Source: Pseudanabaena yagii GIHE-NHR1
GTDB lineage: Bacteria; Cyanobacteriota; Cyanobacteriia; Pseudanabaenales; Pseudanabaenaceae
Reading direction: 5' to 3'
Length of the DNA: 64,000 nt
Assembly (NCBI RefSeq): GCF_012863495.1
Contig: NZ_JAAVJL010000003.1
Coordinates: forward strand, 372,001-436,000
Each line of letters starts with the position of its first letter. Within the stretch, counting starts at the first letter, position 1. This document shows positions 6,781 through 16,274 of this stretch, one piece after another. The position numbers and the translations under genes are program-made. Under the pieces are notes generated by a model that had not been told where the DNA came from, ran no database searches, and saw nothing but the letters and a program-made list of their open reading frames with translations.

Positions 6781-7950
6781 CTACGTCTGATTGTCAGGAT
6801 GCAACAAAGGTAAAAGCAATGTATTTTCTATTTTCTGTCTAACTTCACGACTAACATTACAATCACTCTTCATGCATTCCACTAAAAGTTGATTGGCTTT
6901 ATAGTAATTGTTTAATTTTTGTTCTTGTTCTTCTGTAAATTTCCACTCATGTCCAATATTGTAATACTGAATAATTAATAAACGCAGCTTTTCAGTCCAT
7001 TCTTGAGCATTAGTTAACCACCAAGAGTTAAAAGAATCTAAATTTTGATTCGGATCAGGCATTAAATCTCTTAGATCTTGTAGGCACTGATATTCTCTAT
7101 CTCCTTTAATTGTCTTTGTATATTTAAGAATATGATCAAATGCAGTTTGCAATTCTCTTTCTAGATTAAGCTGAATATAGTTGATAAGGTCAAGACTTTC
7201 ATCGTAATGTAATGAGTCAAAAAGCTTTAGCATAGTGATAACATCATTGTCTTCCCTACTTATGAAAGATAGATCACCTTTCCTAAGAAGTTCACGGTTA
7301 ACAAGTAATATCATATATGTTTCTATCGTTCTAAAAAGGTCAAATTCGTATTTTTGATTAATATTTTTTATATTGAAATGTTGAATCTTCTTTTTGCGCG
7401 TAATATTTCTATCTATATTAGAAGAAAGATCAAGATCAAGTGCAAGTTCTCTACTCATTTCATATTGCTTCTCACCAGCGAATGTAAAGCTAATACTGAA
7501 AGAAAAACAATAAAATGACAAGTAGTAAGCTCGAATTGCTTCAAGTTTATAGGGAGATGTCACTGCTATAGACTTTTCATTAACCCAGTGCAAAAAGCTT
7601 TGTAACTTCTCATCCTCTGCCAATAAATTATCAATTGCTATCTTCATTTTTAATAACAAATGATTAGCACTACGTTGAGGTGACATTTCTACTGTTAACA
7701 AAAATACCTCACGCCACTTTTTATCAAATAAGTGTGAAACTAGCTCTTCCAAAATCTCTGGCGAAGACTGTTGCACTCGTACAATCTCATACGCTGTAAA
7801 ATATTCATGAAATGTGAGGTGAGAAAAAGAGTAAACCCCATCAAACCTTTCCGTTAATAGTCCATGTTGTGATTCTATTGAAGTTACAATTTTACGCCCA
7901 TTTGCTAATAATGCCTCACGATCTCCAATTACATCTCTTAAGTCTTTAAT
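6781..7950 (-). pseudogene. NACHT NTPase, C-terminal part cut off by IS
   Basis: The frame entering from the IS edge reads IKDLRDVIGDREALLANGRK, then the typical NACHT C-terminal stretch LLTERFDGVYSFSHLTFHEYFT and a helical region, ending at TAG (6781). It continues in frame with the N-terminal part at 9092-10426 if the IS and one 9-bp target copy are removed (831 residues in total). The longest ATG-initiated part begins at 7776 but lacks a Shine-Dalgarno, so it is likely silent. No known domain is recognised in the last 300 residues; in this family this region is the sensor. Confidence 0.85.
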
Positions 7951-9012
7951 CTAAGTACAGGACAAAAATTTAATGGAGTTAAAGAAGGCTTGAGAATTGA
8001 GATGTAAGTCAAAGATGATGTGACGAAGGAAATCAAAACCAAGGCGAAAAATGCTTTTAGGAAGACGACCGTGTTTTTTAGGCTTGAGGGGATTTAGTTG
8101 AGCCAACCAAAGCCCAGAAGAAAAAGCCCAACATAAAGCCAGAGTAAGCAAAGCAATTAGTTTGGAAAGACGTTCAGGATCTTGAAGATGAGTGGACTCC
8201 AAACAAAAGCCACGGGTTTTAAAGCACCCGAATAAAGTCTCAATAGCCCAACGCTTAGCATAGTCAGCAATAGCCGTATCAGGGTCATGAGTCGTCGCGA
8301 CAATTAATAAATCGCCATCATCAAGACGCATAGCGGCTATACGAAGCCAATGGTTCCAAACCTTTCTGGGCTTGGACAATACTTTGGACTGACCAACTTG
8401 GAGGTCTTGAAAACAAATGTCGGCACGCAGTTTTTTCTGCCCGTCATTGAGCAAAGTATTTTTACGAATGCGGATACGAAAACGGTTACATGGTTCACAC
8501 AACAAGTAATCTAACCAATCCTCACCGACAAACTCTCGGTCTGCACTCAAAAAGTCGATTTTGCGGTCTCCAAATATTTCCAGAAATCGATTACACAATT
8601 CACAGCGCTCACGGGTGTTTGAGTTACCTTTTTTGTCCAGCATCATCCATACCAACGGGAATGCAATACCGTAATGCACTATTCCCAATGTCAGCACATT
8701 AAACACGGTTTTACCGAATTCCCAATCGGTGCGGTCGATAGAAATTACCCAAGGTTCGGGGATTTGCATGACTTTGACGACCATGAGTGCGATCTTTTCA
8801 TAGTCCACTTCAAAGTCTCGAAAAAATCTCTGTAACCTCTTATAGTGTGATTCGACTTTGGCATAACCACTAAATCCTGTGGCAATTTCAGCTAGGTTTA
8901 CTGTCTTTACTCGCATTAGCGCGATCAAGAACATGGACACAAAGGCTAGTCTTGCTCTATTCCATTGCAGATGTTGCTGCAACTTTTCTCGGAATAGGTT
9001 AATCTCTTTCAT
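7951..9012 (-). CDS. IS4-family transposase, copy 1
   Basis: A 353-residue DDE transposase. The catalytic triad region is seen as SIDRTDW, FLSADREFVG and the IS4 signature YAKRWAIETLFGCFK (Y-2-R-3-E-6-K). It catalyses cut-and-paste movement of its own element, acting at the terminal repeats. It is full length for the family, with no frameshift, and the translation is identical to that at 42892-43953, so it is probably active or recently so. Confidence 0.95.
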   Translation of the reverse strand: MKEINLFREKLQQHLQWNRARLAFVSMFLIALMRVKTVNLAEIATGFSGYAKVESHYKRLQRFFRDFEVDYEKIALMVVKVMQIPEPWVISIDRTDWEFGKTVFNVLTLGIVHYGIAFPLVWMMLDKKGNSNTRERCELCNRFLEIFGDRKIDFLSADREFVGEDWLDYLLCEPCNRFRIRIRKNTLLNDGQKKLRADICFQDLQVGQSKVLSKPRKVWNHWLRIAAMRLDDGDLLIVATTHDPDTAIADYAKRWAIETLFGCFKTRGFCLESTHLQDPERLSKLIALLTLALCWAFSSGLWLAQLNPLKPKKHGRLPKSIFRLGFDFLRHIIFDLHLNSQAFFNSIKFLSCT

Positions 9013-9091
9013 AGGGGTTTTATTTACGATGTGGTTATCTTTTATAAAACCCCTCCCTGCCTACTTTTGCAACTTTTTGTCCTGTACTAAG
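7951..9091 (-). mobile_element. IS4-family insertion sequence, copy 1 (1141 bp)
   Basis: The ends carry 18-bp inverted repeats, CTWAGTACAGGACAAAAA, differing at one position (CTAAG left, CTTAG right read inward). The 9-bp target duplication GTCTTTAAT is at 7942-7950 and 9092-9100. It encodes one transposase, whose TAG stop codon is supplied by the first three bases of the left end. It interrupts the NACHT gene. A second copy, identical in length and transposase, is at 42892-44032. Confidence 0.95.
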
Positions 9092-10426
9092 GTCTTTAAT
9101 GTAAGTAGCAATAGAATTAGCAGCACGATCTCGTGAAAATAATAGTAGCTCTTCCTGAAAAGTCTCAAAAGCTAACAGGCTTAACATTTCTTCCTTTCGT
9201 TGAGTTGAAAGCCCTTTGTAAACTGCATCCCGCTCTTTCTCTCGGCTACTATCCCAGCGCTCCATTAGGAGGTCAATACCTTTTTCATAAAGTAGTGCAC
9301 GATTTTCATAGAAATCATTCCTGTCTTCAAAAATTAAACATAAGAACGTTAACAACAAAGGATTTGAAGCTTGATGTTTAATTCGAGGACGTTCTTCTAA
9401 TTTCGCAAAAAACTTTGAGATTCTCTCTTTGTCTTGCTCAAACCATTTTGAGACAAAAGATTGTATTTGCCATTTATCAAATTCAGCAACTTGAACCTCT
9501 CGAAATTTTGGAAAAATATATTCCTTTGCTGCTATTCGACAGGTAACAACAATCCGCGCCTGATCGTATGCCCCAGCTAAATTTTCAATTGCCCTAATTA
9601 CAGCTAAGCGACGACTTTCAATAACTTCATCTAGCCCATCAAGCAATATCAAAGCCTGACCCGATTCTAAAATATCCTTCAACACTAATGGATCGCTAAT
9701 TCCACAATCTTCATTCCATTTTCTGCGAATAAATGACTCTAGAGATTCTTCATTTCGTGCATAATCCTGCAAAGTTACAAAAATCGGCACACGCTCAGGC
9801 TCAAATTTCTCTGAATTGCACAAAATAGCTAAATGCTTGAGAAATGTAGTCTTTCCTGCCCCCGGTCTACCCAAAACCATCAATCTCAAAAATTGACTAA
9901 CAACTTCTAATCCATCTAAACGATCTTTACGCAGTTCTAATCCCGCAAAACCAGTTTGTTCCCAATCTGTCGGATCTAGCTCGGCAAGATACTCTTTTTC
10001 AGTCAGAAACCTTTTACCCAGAACACGATCAAAAAGTTTGACATCCGTATAAATTTCTCCTAGCCCTATTTCTTGAGGCATCGTTAAAATTTGCATCGTC
10101 CCGCAACGTTTGAGAATATCCGCAGCACATTGCTTTCGTGCTAGTTGTACCAATGACTCAATATCTATACTTTCTTTCGCCGCCGATTTCTTAGACTGCG
10201 ATGAGAGTCTTCCAGAGACTTCTTGCCAATTAATTTCTAGATTTTCGCAGATTGTGACAAAGATTTGGCGATCTACAGGTTTACCCGTGAAGAAATTGGA
10301 AATTGTAGAGCGTGACTGCACATCAACTAATTCCATTAGCTTCTCTTGCGTTAACTTCTTACCCGTCAAAGCATTTTTCGCGAGATTGATACCTGCCTTT
10401 GTTGCAATTAAAGATTGATCGCTCAC
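9092..10426 (-). pseudogene. NACHT (STAND) NTPase, N-terminal part, interrupted by IS
   Basis: Residues 1-75 form a helix-turn-helix-like leader (KLTQEKLMELVDVQSRSTIS), then the NACHT domain: Walker A GRPGAGKTT (186-194) and Walker B ALILLDGLDEV (258-268), where DGLDE is the NACHT-type acidic motif. The host sequence runs to IKDL at the IS junction; the annotated-looking C-terminal 17 residues are read from IS sequence. Intact proteins of this architecture are STAND switches, and bacterial NACHT proteins (bNACHT) are known phage-defence effectors or sensors. Defence is inference here because no effector domain is obvious. The IS makes this copy most likely non-functional. Confidence 0.88.
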
Positions 10427-10798
10427 AACCCAAAATCCTCACAAAAACCTTACCAGATTTATTTTATCCAAATTAACCAGCCGTAGGGGCAGAGCATTCC
10501 TGTAAATATCTATAAACCTCACCACCATCACCAAATCAGGAATGCTCTGCCCAAACCCCTCGCAATTTACAACCATCTACCAACCGCAAAGAGGATTTAG
10601 CATTTGCCAACAGAGAGTGTTGCGAGAATTCTAAAACATTGCCGCAAATGCTAAACCCCTACCAAAATATCCAAAACACCAATAAAAACATAAGTCAGAC
10701 ATAACGCAAACACAACTTAGACATAGCTCAAACCTAGCTCAGGTCGATGTTTTTAGCGATCGCACCTAACATAGATTTCATCGAATTAAATCAAGACA
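10427..10798. repeat. Gene-free stretch with two inverted-repeat elements
   Basis: Two imperfect foldback elements fill much of this gap. One has 16-bp arms at 10487-10502 and 10537-10552 (GGGCAGAGCATTCCTG). The other has 12-bp arms at 10596-10607 and 10644-10655 (TTTAGCATTTGC). Both resemble short palindromic or MITE-like repeats common in cyanobacterial intergenic DNA. No gene was found. Confidence 0.6.
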
Positions 10799-10957
10799 AT
10801 GAAAAACACACAAACGACCGAACCCGCAACTAGCGCTAACCCCAACCTCGACATCACTCCGCTAATCATGCCCATCAGCTACTCTGTATCAGGAGCGATC
10901 TCCCTTGCTGCGATCGCTGCCTTTCTCCGTCAACTATTCAACCTCGGCAGAGAATAG
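10799..10957 (+). CDS. Small predicted membrane protein upstream of kdpA
   Basis: A 52-residue ORF from ATG 10799: a polar N-terminus (MKNTQTTEPATSANPNLDIT) followed by one hydrophobic segment (MPISYSVSGAISLAAIAAFL) and a basic tail RQLFNLGRE. It lies about 250 bases upstream of kdpA in the same direction. I do not recognise the family; a single-pass peptide near an ion pump is plausible but unproven. No strong Shine-Dalgarno is seen. Confidence 0.4.
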   Translation: MKNTQTTEPATSANPNLDITPLIMPISYSVSGAISLAAIAAFLRQLFNLGRE

Positions 10958-11206
10958 TCATGAGTGCAATTGCGATCGCTATACTCATAAACCTATCAAC
11001 AAGCAATCAAGCGATCGCTAACTAAACACCATCTAAACACTATCTAAACAACGCAATCTTGAAAATGTTTAAAATCTATACTTAAGTAAGCAAGAGAATT
11101 CTAAACAGAAAGATATACCTTGTCAGAGTAGAGAAATAGGTTGATGATTTGACTATCACAGCAATTGCTTGATACTTCATCGACTCAAAAGGAAGTAGAA
11201 ATCTCC

Positions 11207-12919
11207 ATGCTACAAGGATGGATGCAGATAGGAATTACACTGTTGCTGATTGTAGCGATCGCACCGATATTTGGTCGTTACATCGCACGGGTGTTTTTAG
11301 GACAAAAGACATTTCTAGATAAAGTTCTGACACCATTAGAGAATTTGATTTTTAGTCTCAGTGGTGTGCAGTCAAAGGTGCAAATGACGGGCTGGCAATA
11401 TGCTCGTGCGATTTTGTATAGCAATTTGGTCATGGCGATCATGCTATTCCTGATGATCATGTTTCAGGGAGCATTACCGCTAAATCCTACAGGCTTGGGC
11501 GCTCCTAGTTGGGATACCGCCTTACATACCACGATTTCCTTTATTACCAATACTGACCAGCAGCACTATGCTGGTGAAACCACTCTCAGTTACTTCACGC
11601 AGACCTTGGGTTTAGGATTTTTATTCTTTACCTCTGCGGGTACGGGATTAGCGATTGGAATTGCCTTTATTCGTGGGTTAACTGGGCGATCGCTTGGTAA
11701 TTTCTATGTAGATTTAACGCAGTCGATTACGAGAATCCTGTTACCGATTAGCATTATTGGCTCAATTATATTCATCGCCGCAGGTGTCCCCGAAACCCTA
11801 TCGGCTCCCGTAGTTGTGCCAACTTTAGAGGATGCAAATATTAGTCAAGCGATCGCGATCGGCCCTGTCGCCCATTTCGAGATTATTAAGCAACTGGGCG
11901 AAAATGGTGGCGGATTTTTTAGCGCTAATTCCACCCATCCCTTTGAGAATCCCAATGGCTTTACGAATCTGATTCAGATTTTGGCGATGATTTCCATTCC
12001 TACGGCGCTAATTTTTGCCTATGGTGAAATTGCCCATAATCGGAAGCAAGCTTGGCTCATTTTTGGAATGGTATTTATTCTCTATGTAATTTTTATTGTC
12101 GTGGTAGGAATTGGCGAATACCAAGGCAATCCTCTGGTAAATGCGTTACTTGGTTCTCAAAGCCCTAACCTTGAAGGGAAAGAAGTTCGTTTTGGTTGGG
12201 CGCAGTCGGCTCTATTTGCCGTGACCACCACAGGAACGATGACAGGTGCAGTGAATTCCATGCACGATTCGCTGATGCCTAGTGGTGGTTTTATCACTCT
12301 GTCAAATCTATTCCTACAAATCATTTGGGGCGGACAGGGAACGGGAACCGCCTATCTATTTGCCTACTTAATTTTGGCGGTATTTGTGACAGGGCTAATG
12401 GTGGGTAGAACGCCAGAATTCTTTGGACGCAAGATTGAGAAAAATGAAGTGGTTTTAACGAGTTTCTTGATTTTGCTAATCCATCCAATTTTTATTCTGA
12501 TTCCCAGTGCGATCGCCTTAGCATTTCCCGATCAGTTGGCAGGGATTAGTAATTCTGGATTTCATGGACTCTCGCAAGTTGTCTATGAATATGCTTCAGC
12601 CGCCGCCAATAATGGTTCTGGTTTTGAAGGCTTAGCCGACACCCAACCCGCAAGCTCTGCTCTATGGTGGAATCTCAGCACTTCCGCCAGTTTGTTAGGC
12701 GGGCGATATATTCCTGCGATCGCTTTATTACTTCTAGCGGATGGCATCTCACGTAAGCAACCTGTGGCGATGACCACAGGCACATTGAGAACCGATACCG
12801 TCCTATTTACTAGCGTTACGGCTGGTGTGATTTTGATTATGGGAGCTTTAACTTTCTTTCCAGTACTGGCACTTGGTTCAATTGCCGAAGCTTTCTTAAT
12901 TGCTAGAGGTGGAGGTTGA
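11207..12919 (+). CDS. kdpA: Potassium-transporting ATPase subunit A
   Basis: Membrane K+ channel-like subunit of the high-affinity KdpFABC pump; 570 residues from [14 protein letters not shown], the usual KdpA N-terminus. The open frame reaches back to a TTG at 11165, but the ATG at 11207 has an AGGAAG about 12 bases upstream. Selectivity-filter loops are recognisable: [48 protein letters not shown] and [11 protein letters not shown], spread over about ten transmembrane helices. First gene of kdpABGCD. The last codons and the stop lie in a 28-bp tandem duplication. Confidence 0.97.
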   Translation: MLQGWMQIGITLLLIVAIAPIFGRYIARVFLGQKTFLDKVLTPLENLIFSLSGVQSKVQMTGWQYARAILYSNLVMAIMLFLMIMFQGALPLNPTGLGAPSWDTALHTTISFITNTDQQHYAGETTLSYFTQTLGLGFLFFTSAGTGLAIGIAFIRGLTGRSLGNFYVDLTQSITRILLPISIIGSIIFIAAGVPETLSAPVVVPTLEDANISQAIAIGPVAHFEIIKQLGENGGGFFSANSTHPFENPNGFTNLIQILAMISIPTALIFAYGEIAHNRKQAWLIFGMVFILYVIFIVVVGIGEYQGNPLVNALLGSQSPNLEGKEVRFGWAQSALFAVTTTGTMTGAVNSMHDSLMPSGGFITLSNLFLQIIWGGQGTGTAYLFAYLILAVFVTGLMVGRTPEFFGRKIEKNEVVLTSFLILLIHPIFILIPSAIALAFPDQLAGISNSGFHGLSQVVYEYASAAANNGSGFEGLADTQPASSALWWNLSTSASLLGGRYIPAIALLLLADGISRKQPVAMTTGTLRTDTVLFTSVTAGVILIMGALTFFPVLALGSIAEAFLIARGGG

Positions 12920-12954
12920 GATCCCCATTGCTAGAGGTGGAGGTTGAGATCCCC
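12899..12954 (+). repeat. 28-bp tandem duplication across the kdpA stop codon
   Basis: The 28 bases from 12899 (ATTGCTAGAGGTGGAGGTTG followed by AGATCCCC) are repeated exactly at 12927-12954. The TGA used by kdpA is in the first copy, so the duplication adds only untranslated DNA. Confidence 0.9.
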
Positions 12955-13010
12955 GACTTTTTCTGCCAAATCAAAGATAACTTGTAAATTCACACAAAAA
13001 GTCGGGGATC
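12948..13010. repeat. Inverted repeat between kdpA and kdpB
   Basis: Perfect 15-bp arms, GATCCCCGACTTTTT at 12948-12962 and its complement at 12996-13010, enclose 33 bases. The GATCCCCGACTTTTT type of arm is a recurrent cyanobacterial foldback repeat. Position inside the operon suggests an mRNA-stability hairpin or partial attenuator rather than a full terminator. Confidence 0.75.
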
Positions 13011-13038
13011 TGGATAGTCACAGATAATTTCAAATTCT

Positions 13039-15123
13039 ATGAATAATTCTTCAATAAAACCCATGCCTAGCGGCACTCGCGACTCGCGTAAACATACGCC
13101 CAAAGCATCAATGGCGGGACTATATCAACGTGCTATTCGCGATGCGTTCCGTAAACTGAATCCTAAAATTGCGGTGCGAAATCCTGTCATGTTTATGGTT
13201 TGGGTTGGGACATTGGTGACTTTGCTTGTCACCATCGATCCGAATCTCTTTGGCAATGTCCAAGCCGATCCCAATCAACAACGGCTTCTCAATGGCGCGA
13301 TTACGATCATTCTCTTTTTTACAGTGGTATTTGCCAACTTTGCCGAGGCGATCGCCGAGGGACGGGGTAAGGCTCAGGCTGATTCCCTACGCACCACGCG
13401 ATCGGATACGATCGCTCGTAAAGTTCTGCCCGATGGCACGGTTCAGCCCACAAGCTCTACGGAATTGCGGCGTGGTGATTTGGTGAAAGTAGCGATCGGT
13501 GAGATGATTCCTGCCGATGGTGAAGTGATCGCAGGTTTAGCTTCTGTTGATGAATCTGCGATCACAGGCGAATCGGCTCCCGTTCTCAAACAACCGGGGA
13601 CAGATATCGCTAGTTCCGTTACAGGCGGTACTCGCGTAGTGTCCGATGAATTGACGATTCGGATTACTGCCGACCCCGGACAGGGATTTATCGATCGCAT
13701 GATTGCCCTAGTCGAAGGAGCCGAGCGCACAAAAACGCCTAACGAAATTGCCTTGACGGTACTGCTAACGGTGCTAACACAGGTATTTCTGATTGTCGTA
13801 GCCACGATGACTCCCCTTGCGAATTATGTGAATACGCCCACCACGATCGCAATTCTGGTTTCCCTTTTAGTTGCGCTGATTCCGACGACGATTGGCGGCT
13901 TACTCAGTGCGATCGGCATTGCAGGTATGGATCGAGTCGCTCAGTTTAATGTGATTGCCACCTCTGGGCGTGCTGTCGAAGCTTGCGGTGATATTAACAC
14001 CCTCGTTCTCGATAAAACTGGCACAATTACCCTTGGCAATCGCCTCGCCGATGAGTTTATCCCCGTTAATGGTCACAGACTCGCTGAAGTTGCCACGGTT
14101 GCCCTCGCCGCAAGCATCTTTGATGAAACCCCTGAAGGGCGATCGATTGTGCAGTTAGCCGAACAATCGGGAGCCGTGCTTAAATTCGATCGCGACCAAG
14201 CTAAAGGCATTGACTTCTCCGCCCGTACCCGCATGAGTGGTACAGATTTACCCGATAATATCGAAGTTCGCAAGGGAGCCGTAGATGCAATTCGAGGCTT
14301 TGTGAGATCGCGTGCTGGACATGTTCCAGAGGAATTTGAATCTGCCTATGAGAAAGTCTCCAAACTAGGCGGCACTCCCTTGGGCTTATGTCAGGGCGGC
14401 GACCTCTACGGAGTCATTTATCTCAAAGATATTGTCAAACCCGGATTACGCGAACGTTTTGACCAACTGCGGCGCATGGGTGTCCGTACGATCATGCTCA
14501 CAGGCGATAACCAGATTACTGCTTCCGTAATTGCTAAAGAGGCAGGGGTTGACGACTTCATCGCTGAGGCAACTCCCGAAGATAAAATCGAAGTCATTCG
14601 TAGCGAACAGGCTCAGGGCAAACTAGTAGCGATGACAGGGGATGGCACAAATGACGCTCCTGCCTTGGCTCAGGCAAATGTAGGTGTAGCGATGAACTCA
14701 GGCACACAAGCCGCCAAGGAAGCTGCAAATATGGTGGATTTGGATAGCGATCCGACAAAGTTAATTGATCTTGTAGCGATCGGTAAACAATTACTGATTA
14801 CTCGCGGTGCATTGACCACTTTTTCGATCGCCAATGACATCGCCAAATACTTCGCAATTATCCCCACGATCTTTGCTGCCGCAGGAATTGGCGCATTAAA
14901 TATCATGGGTCTCAAGAGTCCCCAATCGGCAATTCTCTCAGCATTGATCTACAACGCTTTGATCATTCCTGCCCTAATTCCCTTAGCCCTCAAAGGTGTC
15001 AAATTTCGACCTCTCACCGCCGATCAACTCCTCCAGCGCAATATTCTGCTTTACGGACTAGGCGGCGTAATCGCTCCATTTATTGCCATCAAATTCATTG
15101 ATATTCTTCTACCAATTGTTTGA
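13039..15123 (+). CDS. kdpB: Potassium-transporting ATPase ATP-binding subunit
   Basis: Catalytic P-type ATPase subunit of the Kdp pump, 694 residues, full length. TGES (176-179) forms the actuator loop, and DKTGT with the phosphorylated Asp at residue 325 is intact. Nucleotide-domain motifs (MLTGDN) and the [11 protein letters not shown] hinge are present. The N-terminus is about 20 residues longer and more basic than in E. coli. Upstream a palindrome separates it from kdpA; downstream are kdpG and kdpC. Confidence 0.97.
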   Translation: MNNSSIKPMPSGTRDSRKHTPKASMAGLYQRAIRDAFRKLNPKIAVRNPVMFMVWVGTLVTLLVTIDPNLFGNVQADPNQQRLLNGAITIILFFTVVFANFAEAIAEGRGKAQADSLRTTRSDTIARKVLPDGTVQPTSSTELRRGDLVKVAIGEMIPADGEVIAGLASVDESAITGESAPVLKQPGTDIASSVTGGTRVVSDELTIRITADPGQGFIDRMIALVEGAERTKTPNEIALTVLLTVLTQVFLIVVATMTPLANYVNTPTTIAILVSLLVALIPTTIGGLLSAIGIAGMDRVAQFNVIATSGRAVEACGDINTLVLDKTGTITLGNRLADEFIPVNGHRLAEVATVALAASIFDETPEGRSIVQLAEQSGAVLKFDRDQAKGIDFSARTRMSGTDLPDNIEVRKGAVDAIRGFVRSRAGHVPEEFESAYEKVSKLGGTPLGLCQGGDLYGVIYLKDIVKPGLRERFDQLRRMGVRTIMLTGDNQITASVIAKEAGVDDFIAEATPEDKIEVIRSEQAQGKLVAMTGDGTNDAPALAQANVGVAMNSGTQAAKEAANMVDLDSDPTKLIDLVAIGKQLLITRGALTTFSIANDIAKYFAIIPTIFAAAGIGALNIMGLKSPQSAILSALIYNALIIPALIPLALKGVKFRPLTADQLLQRNILLYGLGGVIAPFIAIKFIDILLPIV

Positions 15124-15260
15124 ACACTGATTAAACGGATTATTTGATTTCACGGATTTTGATCCTATTTCAATAAGCTAACAGTCAAATCTAGAAATCT
15201 GCGTAATCCCTTAATCTGTCTAATCTGTGATTCTGACTTTTAGTTTATTTTTAATCTACT

Positions 15261-15488
15261 ATGAACAAATTTCTGTCCGATCTATGGCAACTGGCTCTCA
15301 AGAAAAAATATCCCAAATATCTCTTCTTTGCCCTCTGCCTCAACCTCATTGTTGCGCCCGCTGTCTATGCCGCTAATGCTGAAAGCTTCACCAAATTCCA
15401 AGCCTACGCTCTAGGACTTTTAGGAATTGCCACCTTTGCCTTTTCCATCTATCTCTTTGTCGTCATGTTTCAACCTGAGAAGTTTTAG
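15261..15488 (+). CDS. kdpG: KdpG (cyanobacterial KdpF-like small subunit)
   Basis: A 75-residue protein with two hydrophobic segments, roughly 20-37 and 48-70. The end FSIYLFVVMFQPEKF matches the KdpF C-terminal pattern (LxPEKF). In Anabaena the kdp operons have the order kdpA-B-G-C-D, with kdpG in the kdpF place, and this gene has the same location and size class. It likely stabilises the KdpABC complex in the membrane. The N-terminal segment followed by ANA could also be read as a signal-like sequence. Confidence 0.85.
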   Translation: MNKFLSDLWQLALKKKYPKYLFFALCLNLIVAPAVYAANAESFTKFQAYALGLLGIATFAFSIYLFVVMFQPEKF

Positions 15489-15497
15489 TTTTGGGCT

Positions 15498-15635
15498 GTT
15501 AGCGATTAGCTGTTAGCGATTAGCGATTAGCTGTTAGCTAATAAAGCCTATACCTAAACTTGAACCTTCAATTACCAATCACCAATCAGCAATTACCAAA
15601 AAGCTAAAAGCTAAAAGCTAAAGGCTAAAAGCTAA
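15498..15635. repeat. Short tandem repeats between kdpG and kdpC
   Basis: Two clusters of degenerate tandem units: TTAGCGATTAGCTG-type units at about 15498-15540, and AAAGCTA-type heptamers at about 15598-15635. The second cluster is partly complementary to the first, so they could pair across the gap. They resemble the short tandemly repeated repetitive sequences known in cyanobacteria. Confidence 0.75.
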
Positions 15636-15647
15636 TCCCACAAACCT

Positions 15648-16274
15648 ATGAACGAAATTATTAAAGCTATTCGTGCCACACTTGTTCTCTGGATACTCGT
15701 CGCTGTAATTTATCCGTTTGGAATATTAGCGATCGCGCAATTACCATTTCTCTCAAATCAAGCCAATGGTAGCCTCATCCGTAATGCTCAAGGTCAAATA
15801 GTTGGTTCTGCATTGATCGGACAACCATTTACCAGTGACAAATATTTCAATAGTCGCCCTAGTACCACCAACTACAGCACCGTTAATCCTCAAAAAGATG
15901 ATGCTGGTATTTTGAAAACTGGAGTTTCAGGCGCGAGTAATTTAGCTCCTAGCAATCCCGATTTGCTAAATCGCATTAAAGGTAAGTCCGATCCCGATCC
16001 TAGTAAGGCGATCGCGGGAGATATCCCAAGACTGCAAACAGCAGGCATTAAACCCACCGCAGATTTGATTTATACTTCTGGTTCTAGTCTCGATCCTCAC
16101 ATCACACCTGAAGCCGCGAAAGCTCAAATCCAAAAAGTAGCTCTAGCTCGCAAAGTTGAACCTAGTAAGCTAGAAACATTAATTCAACAAAATACTGATC
16201 GTCGTTTTCTCGGTATCTTTGGCGAAGATGGTGTGAATGTTTTGAAGTTAAACCTAGCCTTAGATAGTTTATGA
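15648..16274 (+). CDS. kdpC: Potassium-transporting ATPase subunit C
   Basis: A 208-residue KdpC with one N-terminal transmembrane helix (LVLWILVAVIYPFGILAIAQ). It has the conserved VGSALIGQPFTSDKYFNSRP and DPHITPEAAKAQI motifs and the C-terminal FGEDGVNVLKLNLALD. KdpC increases ATP affinity of the pump. Its stop overlaps the kdpD start as ATGA (16271-16274), indicating coupling. Confidence 0.96.
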   Translation: MNEIIKAIRATLVLWILVAVIYPFGILAIAQLPFLSNQANGSLIRNAQGQIVGSALIGQPFTSDKYFNSRPSTTNYSTVNPQKDDAGILKTGVSGASNLAPSNPDLLNRIKGKSDPDPSKAIAGDIPRLQTAGIKPTADLIYTSGSSLDPHITPEAAKAQIQKVALARKVEPSKLETLIQQNTDRRFLGIFGEDGVNVLKLNLALDSL

